In this document: piece by piece, positions 7,269 through 12,502 of the stretch
How the letters are laid out: each line of letters opens with the position of its first letter
Position numbering within the stretch: position 1 is the stretch's first letter
Source of the DNA: Bacteroidales bacterium
GTDB lineage: Bacteria > Bacteroidota > Bacteroidia > Bacteroidales > JAADGE01
NCBI GenBank assembly: GCA_026987795.1
Contig: JALSMF010000330.1
Coordinates: forward strand, 1 to 12,502
Reading direction: 5' to 3'
Length of the DNA: 12,502 bases
The notes under the pieces: model-generated
Database searches by the model: none
The model's input: only the letters and a program-made list of their open reading frames with translations
What the model was told of the DNA's origin: nothing
Program-made: the position numbers and the translations under genes

Positions 7269-7841
7269 TTAATCCGAAACTTCCGAATCAACTTTAACTT
7301 TTAAAACAAAGTATTTTTTATCTTCGTCAGCAGGAAAGAACATATAATCCAACGGATTACCGGTTTTTCTTGTTATATCAATAAGCCCCAAACCGGCGCC
7401 TCCTTTTCCCGAAATTTTACCCTCGCGAAGTTGTTTTTTATACATTGCTTTTAATTCGGCAGGAGTGCAGGCATTAAGCTCGTCTATAGAATTTCTTAAT
7501 TGTTGTTCCTGTTCGTTATTAACAACATTTGCAGTAATAATATGATAAGCATCATTTTTTTTACCCAGCATAAAAAGCCCTTTTCCGAAATTAATATCCT
7601 GAAACATATTATCAGAATGTTTAGTCATATTTTGAAGAATTTCAATCATTGAATGATGCAAAGTTCTTTGAACAGAACGCGATTCATTCAAGTTTTCAAT
7701 ATCTTCGCTTGTCAGGGCAGTAAAAACTTTCGTAATAGTATGATTAAATTTTCCTACATATACCAAAGATATTCCGTGATCTTCAAAACTATCATACAGT
7801 AATAATAATGAGCTTAAAAAAGCCGAATCAAAATCTCTCAT
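7269..7841 (-). CDS. SiaB-family (DUF6272-like) protein kinase, GHKL fold
   Basis: A 190-residue soluble protein with the ATP-binding features of GHKL/anti-sigma-type kinases. The N box is HHSMIEILQNMTKHS, with Glu67 and Asn71 in an E-x3-N-x2-KH arrangement like SpoIIAB and RsbW. A glycine-rich lid, SGKGGAGLGLIDITRKTG, lies at about 144-161. The central LTSEDIENLNESRSVQRTLHH and C-terminal FFPADEDKKYFVLKVKV segments are typical of the SiaB-family kinases found across Bacteroidota and in the Pseudomonas SiaABCD system. There SiaB phosphorylates SiaC to control a diguanylate cyclase and biofilm formation. No SiaC (DUF1987), SpoIIE-type phosphatase or GGDEF gene is in this window, so the target is unknown. 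It is the first gene of the murB operon, with a -7 element at 7867-7874, and diverges from the peptidase gene. The ATG at 7841 is the natural start. Confidence 0.83.
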   Translation of the reverse strand: MRDFDSAFLSSLLLLYDSFEDHGISLVYVGKFNHTITKVFTALTSEDIENLNESRSVQRTLHHSMIEILQNMTKHSDNMFQDINFGKGLFMLGKKNDAYHIITANVVNNEQEQQLRNSIDELNACTPAELKAMYKKQLREGKISGKGGAGLGLIDITRKTGNPLDYMFFPADEDKKYFVLKVKVDSEVSD

Positions 7842-7866
7842 AATTTTCAGATGTTTATATTTTTCT

Positions 7867-7874
7867 CAAAAATA
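7867..7874 (-). promoter_or_regulatory. -7 element of the SiaB-like/murB operon
   Basis: On the minus strand TATTTTTG fits TAnnTTTG. It lies 25 bases before the ATG at 7841, a sensible distance for a short leader. The -33 region (about 7893-7899) reads ACGCTTT, with no clear TTG, so promoter strength may be modest or need an activator. Confidence 0.5.
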
Positions 7875-7906
7875 ATATTTTTTATGTGAAATAAAGCGTA
7901 AAACTT

Positions 7907-7914
7907 TATATTTG
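7907..7914 (+). promoter_or_regulatory. -7 element of the DPP IV-like peptidase gene
   Basis: TATATTTG fits TAnnTTTG and ends 29 bases before the ATG at 7944. The -33 region around 7883-7888 reads TATGTG, a weak match to TTG. The upstream half of this promoter overlaps the upstream half of the divergent promoter at 7867-7874. Confidence 0.55.
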
Positions 7915-7943
7915 TTGAATAAAATATCAAAATTTATACCGGT

Positions 7944-10142
7944 ATGAGAAAATTTAAAAAAATAAATCTGTTAATAGTCAGTATTTTGTTGGTAAGTAGT
8001 GTTTTTGCCCAAAATAATTCTTACAAGAAAATTACGGTTGCCGACTTATGGAAAAATTGGACATTTTGGACAAATTCCGTTTACGGTGTACGTTCAATGA
8101 ATGACGGAATACATTACACAACAAGCGACAGAGTCGGAAACATTTTAAAATACAGCTATAAAACCGGAAAACTGACCGATACTGTTTTCAATGCCGTTGA
8201 TGCAGGAATAAACCCTGAAGGATATGATTTTAATTCCGATGAAACCAAAATATTACTTCAAACAAATTACAGGCGTATTTACAGAAGATCTTTTACTGCC
8301 GAATATTTTGTTTACGATATAAAAACAAAAAAACTGACTCCCGTTTCGGAAAACGGCAAACAACAAATTGCAAGTTTTTCTCCCGATGCTGAAAAAGTAG
8401 CGTTTATACGAAAAAATAACATTTACATAAAAGATTTAGAAACCGGTAAAGAAACACAAATTACATTTGACGGAGAATATAATAAAATTATAAACGGAAT
8501 ACCGGATTGGGTTTACGAAGAAGAATTTGAGTTTAACAAAGCATATGAATGGTCGCCCGACGGTAAAAAGCTCGCATATATCAAATTTAACGAATCAAAT
8601 GTTAAAATGTTCAGTATGACAATGTTTGCAGGAAGTAATCCGGAACTCATTAAAAATAAGCTTTATCCGGAATGCCGAAATTTTAAATACCCTAAAGCCG
8701 GTGAAGACAACTCTGTTGTCAGTGTTCACATTTATAATATAGAAACAGAAAAAACAACAGATATTGACATCGGCGAAGAAACAGATATATATATTCCTAG
8801 AATAAGAATGACACAAGATGAAAATACTTTAGCCGTATTCAGACTTAACCGCCTGCAAAATAAGTTTGAATTACTTTTTGCCGATATGAATACAGGAAAA
8901 TCAAAAGTAATTTATACCGAAACAAATAAATATTACATTGATGAAAATGATTTCGACAACTTACAATTTCTTGACGACGGCAAGTACTTCGTAATGACAA
9001 GCGAAAGAGACGGATACCGACATTTATATCTTCATGACTTAAACGGAAAGCAAATAAAACAGTTGACTTCCGGAAGTTGGGAAGTTACAGACTTTTACGG
9101 TTATGATAATATTACTCATTTTTTTTATTATCAATCAAATGAAGAATCCCCGTTAAACAGAGCTGTTTACAAAGTAAGCATTAAGGGAAAAAAAGAAAAA
9201 CTGTCTGAATCCGGAGGAACAAACAGAGCGGAATTCAGTAAAAATTTCAAATACTACATAAATTATTTTTCAAATGTTGAAACTCCTAATTTTGTAACTC
9301 TGCATAACGCAAAAGGAAAGCTTATAAGAATTTTACTTGATAATAAAAACCTTAAAGAACTTGTTGAAGAATACGGCGGTATTAATAAAGAGTTTTTCAA
9401 ATTTAAAACATCAGAAAATACAGAACTTAATGCCTGGATTATAAAACCTCCGAATTTTGACAATACTAAAAAATATCCGGTAATAATAACACAATACAGC
9501 GGTCCCGGCTCACAACAAGTACTGAACAGGTGGAGTTTCGGATGGGATAATTTACTGGCACAACAAGGAATAATTATGGTCTGTGTCGATCCGCGGGGAA
9601 CAGGCGGAAGAGGTGAAGAGTTTAAAAAGCAAACATATTTGCAACTTGGGAAATTAGAAACAATCGACCTTATAGAAACCGTAAAATATCTGCAAAAACA
9701 AAATTATATAAATCCAAATAAAACAGGTATTTGGGGTTGGAGCTACGGAGGTTTTACAACATCTCTGTGTATGACAAAAGGTGCAGATTATTTTTCATCC
9801 GGAATTGCCGTAGCACCGGTTACAAATTGGCGGTATTATGATAATATTTATACTGAACGTTTTATGCGTACCCCGCAAGAAAATCCGGACGGATACGATA
9901 ACAATTCGCCGATAAATTTTGCAGACAAACTGAAAGGAGATTTCCTTCTTGTTCACGGAACCGGAGATGACAACGTTCATTGGCAAAATTCCGCCGAATT
10001 TTCGGAAGCATTAGTGCAGGCAAATAAACAATTTAACGAATTTTTTTATATTAACCGCAATCACAGCATATACGGAGGCAATACAAGATACCATCTTTAC
10101 ACAATGATGCTTAACTTTTGGAAAAAACATTTGCTTAATTAA
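7944..10142 (+). CDS. Secreted S9B (dipeptidyl peptidase IV-type) serine peptidase
   Basis: A 732-residue exported peptidase that likely removes Xaa-Pro (or Xaa-Ala) dipeptides from peptide N-termini in the periplasm. It has a Sec signal peptide, MRKFKKINLLIVSILLVSSV, with probable cleavage after Ala22 (VFA/Q). An N-terminal beta-propeller (DPPIV_N, roughly 90-450) includes DWVYEEEFEF, where Glu193 and Glu194 match the double Glu that binds the substrate amino terminus in DPP IV. The alpha/beta-hydrolase domain (about 510-732) contains DPRGTGGRG, the nucleophile in GWSYGG (Ser600), GTGDDNVH with the acid at Asp675/676, and NHSIYGG with His707. The catalytic set is complete, and the double Glu favours DPP IV over oligopeptidase B or acylaminoacyl peptidases. 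There is no T9SS sorting tail, because the protein ends soon after the hydrolase domain. It is probably monocistronic, followed by tRNA-Leu, whose promoter overlaps its 3' end. Confidence 0.94.
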   Translation: MRKFKKINLLIVSILLVSSVFAQNNSYKKITVADLWKNWTFWTNSVYGVRSMNDGIHYTTSDRVGNILKYSYKTGKLTDTVFNAVDAGINPEGYDFNSDETKILLQTNYRRIYRRSFTAEYFVYDIKTKKLTPVSENGKQQIASFSPDAEKVAFIRKNNIYIKDLETGKETQITFDGEYNKIINGIPDWVYEEEFEFNKAYEWSPDGKKLAYIKFNESNVKMFSMTMFAGSNPELIKNKLYPECRNFKYPKAGEDNSVVSVHIYNIETEKTTDIDIGEETDIYIPRIRMTQDENTLAVFRLNRLQNKFELLFADMNTGKSKVIYTETNKYYIDENDFDNLQFLDDGKYFVMTSERDGYRHLYLHDLNGKQIKQLTSGSWEVTDFYGYDNITHFFYYQSNEESPLNRAVYKVSIKGKKEKLSESGGTNRAEFSKNFKYYINYFSNVETPNFVTLHNAKGKLIRILLDNKNLKELVEEYGGINKEFFKFKTSENTELNAWIIKPPNFDNTKKYPVIITQYSGPGSQQVLNRWSFGWDNLLAQQGIIMVCVDPRGTGGRGEEFKKQTYLQLGKLETIDLIETVKYLQKQNYINPNKTGIWGWSYGGFTTSLCMTKGADYFSSGIAVAPVTNWRYYDNIYTERFMRTPQENPDGYDNNSPINFADKLKGDFLLVHGTGDDNVHWQNSAEFSEALVQANKQFNEFFYINRNHSIYGGNTRYHLYTMMLNFWKKHLLN

Positions 10143-10159
10143 AGTTTTTTATATTTTTG
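10130..10159 (+). promoter_or_regulatory. Promoter of tRNA-Leu, overlapping the peptidase 3' end
   Basis: TTTG at 10130-10133 and TATTTTTG at 10152-10159 match the Bacteroidota -33 and -7 elements with an 18-base spacer, the best two-part match in the window. The -33 box lies inside the last codons of the peptidase gene. Transcription would start near 10166, about 7 bases before the mature tRNA 5' end. Confidence 0.65.
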
Positions 10160-10172
10160 CAGTCCCGAATAA

Positions 10173-10256
10173 GCCCGGATGGCGAAATTGGCAGACGCGC
10201 ATGATTCAGGTTCATGTGTCCTTTTGGACTTGCAGGTTCGATTCCTGTTCCGGGCA
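10173..10256 (+). tRNA. tRNA-Leu (anticodon CAG)
   Basis: An 84-base cloverleaf. The acceptor stem GCCCGGA (10173-10179) pairs with TCCGGGC (10249-10255), with discriminator A at 10256. The D stem is GCG/CGC with AAATTGGCAGA as loop. The anticodon stem CATGA/TCATG (10200-10204, 10212-10216) closes the loop TTCAGGT, placing CAG at 10207-10209, so it reads CUG. The long class II variable arm GTCC-TTTT-GGAC (10218-10229) identifies leucine. The T arm is GCAGG-TTCGATT-CCTGT. The 3' CCA is not encoded: the genome reads CCG at 10257-10259, so CCA must be added after transcription. Confidence 0.96.
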
Positions 10257-10260
10257 CCGA

Positions 10261-10291
10261 GACACTCCTCTTCACAAGGAGTGTCTTTTTT
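10261..10291 (+). terminator. Intrinsic terminator of tRNA-Leu
   Basis: GACACTCCT (10261-10269) and AGGAGTGTC (10277-10285) form a perfect 9-base-pair stem with a 7-base loop, followed by six T's. The stem begins only five bases after the tRNA discriminator. It should end the tRNA transcript and insulate the histidine kinase gene. Confidence 0.93.
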
Positions 10292-10340
10292 ATTTCATTT
10301 CCGGTATAGTCACAAACAGTTTTAAAAATTAAAAATAAAT

Positions 10341-10352
10341 TGTAAATTTACA
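10341..10352. promoter_or_regulatory. 12-base perfect palindrome upstream of the histidine kinase
   Basis: TGTAAATTTACA is a perfect inverted repeat 54 bases before the kinase ATG, inside a loosely symmetric ATTGT...ACAAT context. It could be the site of a dimeric regulator. No regulator is identified and A+T-rich sequence makes such palindromes fairly easy to get by chance. I found no full TAnnTTTG promoter in the 10292-10406 interval. Confidence 0.25.
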
Positions 10353-10406
10353 CAATAAGGCAAAAATTTACATCTGTCTTTAAGTACTAAATTTTAATGA
10401 ACTGTT

Positions 10407-12502
10407 ATGACCATAAAAAAAAACAAACACTCTAATGATAATAAATTTGAAAGTTTCTTCAGAAATAATAAAGCTGTAATGCTTGAAATTGATACAGAAA
10501 CAAAACAAATTACAGACGCTAACGATTCGGCTGTAAAATTCTACGGTTACCCGAAAAAAATTCTGCTTAAAAAAAAGATTAGCGATATCAATACTATGTC
10601 TGCCAAAGAAACAGACAGCAAGATGAACGAAGCCGTAAAAAATAAATCCGTTCTTTTTGAATTTGAACACAGACTTGCAAGCGGTGAAATAAAAAATGTT
10701 GAAGTTTACGGCTCTCCTTTTTCTCATAACAATAAAAAATATATGTATTTAACCGTTTTGGACATAACGGAAAGAAAAAAAATTGAGAAGAAACTCAAAG
10801 AACAAAACGAAGAATATGCAAGTCTTAATGAAGAATATTTTGCAAGTAACGAAGAACTGACAGAAAAAAACAAAGAATATGAAGTTCTTTACGAAGAATA
10901 TAAATCTCAGAACGAGAATCTGGAAAAAGCTTTAAAAGAAGCAGAAGAAAACGAAATTAAATTTAAAAGCCTGTTCGACGGTGCTTCAGTAGGAATTCTA
11001 ATTGCCGATACAGAAAAACGGAGATTTAGTTTTGCTAATCCTAAAATCTGTGAGATGCTGGATTATAGTGAAAAAGAACTGAAAAATATGTCTGTCGAAG
11101 ACATTCATCCTAAAGAATCACTCAATAATGTCATCGCAGAGTTTAACGCACAAGCCGAAAAGAAAAAAGATTTGGCAGAAAATATTCCGTGCAAAAGAAA
11201 AGACGGCAGTATATTTTATGCTGATATTAATACAACCTCACTGTTTATAAACAAAAAAAAGTATAATGTAGGTTTCTTTACGGATATTACTGAAAGAAAT
11301 GCTTACCAGGCAGAGCTTAAAAAACAAAATCATAATCTCAGAACAATTACCGAAATTGAGAAAATAGGCATTTTTGACTATGACCTGAAAACAGACAAGG
11401 CTACATGGAATGACGAAAAATTTAATATATTCGGAATACCAAAAAAAAATCCGGTTACTTATGAAACCTGGAGAAAAGCTCTGCATCCTGACGATGCTGA
11501 AAGAGTAACTCAGCAATTAGCAAAAATAATAGAGGATAAAACTACCGAATATACTAATTTCAGAATTATAAGACATAACGACAGCAAAATCAGGCATATA
11601 AAAGCATCAGCTACCGTCATTACGGATAACAACGAAAACCCCGTTAATGTAATAGGCGTGGCAATAGACATTACGAAAAAGAGAGAAGCAGAACTCGAAC
11701 TAATTGCAGCTAAAGAAAAAGCCGAAGAAAATGAAGAAAAGTTCAAAAGTATTTTCGATTTTTCTCCGCAGCCTATATCAATTACTGATTTATCAGGAAC
11801 CATAATAGAAGCCAACAATAAACTTTGTGAAATTTCCGGATACACAAAAGACGAACTTATAGGGAATAAGGTTACGGATCTCGGTTTTTATTCGGCTGAT
11901 GACAGAGCAAAGTTCCTTGACAGTTTTAAAGACACAGGCAGAGCCGAAAACTTAGAATTTACTTTTTTTTCAAAAACCGGAAAAAAAATAGATACTCTTA
12001 TGAATGCAACATTCATAAAAATTAAAGGCAATCAGTATATCCTTTCCATGGTAACCGATATATCAAAACGTAAAAAAGCCGAACAAGAAATCTTGAAAGC
12101 AAAAGAAAAAGCAGAAGAGAGCGACAGGCTTAAAACTGAGTTTTTAAATAATATGTCGCACGAAATAAGAACGCCTATGAACGGAATATTAGGTTTCTCG
12201 GAATTTTTATCCGACCCTAACCTGACACCCGAAAAAAGAAAAAATTACATAAACATTATTCAAAACAGCGGAAAACAGTTAATGCGCATTATTGACGACA
12301 TTCTTGAAATATCAAAACTCGGAACAAAACAGGTAAAACCCGTAAAAGAAAAAGTTTGCTTAAACGATTTACTGTTAGATTTATTTTCAATATTTGACAT
12401 AAAAGCCAAAGAAAACAAAACACCTCTTTATTTAAAAAAAGGATTATCTGATAAAGAAAGTACTATTTACACAGACAGTTCAAAACTGACAAAAATCTTA
12501 AG
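10407..12502 (+). CDS. Multi-PAS sensor histidine kinase, 3' end outside window
   Basis: The frame opens at the ATG at 10407, with an in-frame TGA just upstream at 10398, and stays open to the window end (698 full codons). It has no signal peptide or membrane helix, so it is predicted to be cytoplasmic. Four PAS-type domains lie at about 18-123, 184-297, 312-425 and 443-556. PAS1, PAS2 and PAS4 end in the typical VLDITER, FTDITER and VTDISKR; PAS3 ends AIDITKK and has the PAS_3-type HPDD at 360-363. Between PAS1 and PAS2 is a Glu/Asn-rich predicted coiled coil (about 122-186) with repeated NEEY-like units. The HisKA domain has the H box FLNNMSHEIRTPMNG with phospho-acceptor His585, followed by a dimerisation helix to about 640. 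The ATPase domain is cut by the window, and a C-terminal receiver domain (hybrid kinase) cannot be excluded. No response regulator gene is visible. The signal is unknown. Confidence 0.92.
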   Translation, partial: MTIKKNKHSNDNKFESFFRNNKAVMLEIDTETKQITDANDSAVKFYGYPKKILLKKKISDINTMSAKETDSKMNEAVKNKSVLFEFEHRLASGEIKNVEVYGSPFSHNNKKYMYLTVLDITERKKIEKKLKEQNEEYASLNEEYFASNEELTEKNKEYEVLYEEYKSQNENLEKALKEAEENEIKFKSLFDGASVGILIADTEKRRFSFANPKICEMLDYSEKELKNMSVEDIHPKESLNNVIAEFNAQAEKKKDLAENIPCKRKDGSIFYADINTTSLFINKKKYNVGFFTDITERNAYQAELKKQNHNLRTITEIEKIGIFDYDLKTDKATWNDEKFNIFGIPKKNPVTYETWRKALHPDDAERVTQQLAKIIEDKTTEYTNFRIIRHNDSKIRHIKASATVITDNNENPVNVIGVAIDITKKREAELELIAAKEKAEENEEKFKSIFDFSPQPISITDLSGTIIEANNKLCEISGYTKDELIGNKVTDLGFYSADDRAKFLDSFKDTGRAENLEFTFFSKTGKKIDTLMNATFIKIKGNQYILSMVTDISKRKKAEQEILKAKEKAEESDRLKTEFLNNMSHEIRTPMNGILGFSEFLSDPNLTPEKRKNYINIIQNSGKQLMRIIDDILEISKLGTKQVKPVKEKVCLNDLLLDLFSIFDIKAKENKTPLYLKKGLSDKESTIYTDSSKLTKIL

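Noticed and set aside
6222..10308. Recurring CCGGTATA in intergenic sequence (6222-6229, 10301-10308, and CCGGTATG at the peptidase start 7939-7946) as a shared operator
   Set aside because: The CCGGTA core also occurs within coding regions of the window (for example near 3221 and 8443), so the recurrence looks like composition rather than a regulon.
10380..10727. Minus-strand open frame of 115 codons
   Set aside because: It is antisense to the first PAS domain of the histidine kinase, and the sequence is Phe/Cys-rich low-complexity typical of a shadow frame.
11238..11845. Two minus-strand open frames opposite the histidine kinase
   Set aside because: Both overlap well-supported PAS coding sequence and show no recognisable domain.
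1..12502. Mobile element, phage, CRISPR, toxin-antitoxin or other defence system
   Set aside because: No transposase, integrase, repeat-spacer array, terminal inverted repeats or known defence domains were seen; gene content is housekeeping and sensory, with uniform base composition by eye.

Overview
The window comes from an A+T-rich bacterial chromosome, very probably a member of the Bacteroidota. Four things point there: several start sites sit just downstream of a TAnnTTTG element (the -7 box of the Bacteroidota housekeeping sigma factor) with little Shine-Dalgarno sequence; FeoA is fused to FeoB; the ComEC has the C-terminal tail usual in this phylum; and a DPP IV-type peptidase and a multi-PAS histidine kinase of Bacteroidota flavour are present. 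No mobile element, CRISPR array, rRNA or clear sign of recent transfer was seen. The gene order looks like ordinary chromosome. No stretch longer than about 150 bases lacks a gene.

Layout. (1) Bases 2-1255, plus strand: the 3' part of comEC (DNA-uptake channel), its 5' end lying before the window. (2) Bases 1284-4859, minus strand: an iron-uptake block read right to left, with a fused FeoA-FeoB ferrous iron transporter, a tiny Cys-rich FeoB-associated membrane protein 10 bases behind it, and then, after a 92-base gap, a class I SAM methyltransferase. (3) Bases 4998-5891, plus strand: an unrecognised 297-residue protein with a remarkable Asp/Phe tail, ending 4 bases from the stop of the converging next block. 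(4) Bases 5896-7841, minus strand: a SiaB-like kinase (GHKL fold), then murB (9-base gap), then a DUF721/DciA-like protein (47-base gap). This is a likely operon mixing signalling, peptidoglycan precursor synthesis and replication. (5) Bases 7944-10142, plus strand: a secreted DPP IV-family serine peptidase, divergent from block 4 with overlapping promoter regions. (6) Bases 10173-10256: tRNA-Leu(CAG) with its own promoter, partly inside the peptidase gene, and a strong intrinsic terminator. (7) Bases 10407-12502: a four-PAS sensor histidine kinase cut by the window end.

What deserves attention. No complete new system is evident. The most unusual items are the tail of the unknown protein at 4998-5891, which is built of phenylalanines spaced by acidic runs and ends in an SSB-like acidic-aromatic tip, and a SiaB-like kinase with no visible SiaC partner placed directly ahead of murB. 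A TAnnTTTG promoter also helps fix the feoAB start at an internal ATG. Starts for several minus-strand genes were moved from longer TTG-initiated frames to internal ATGs.
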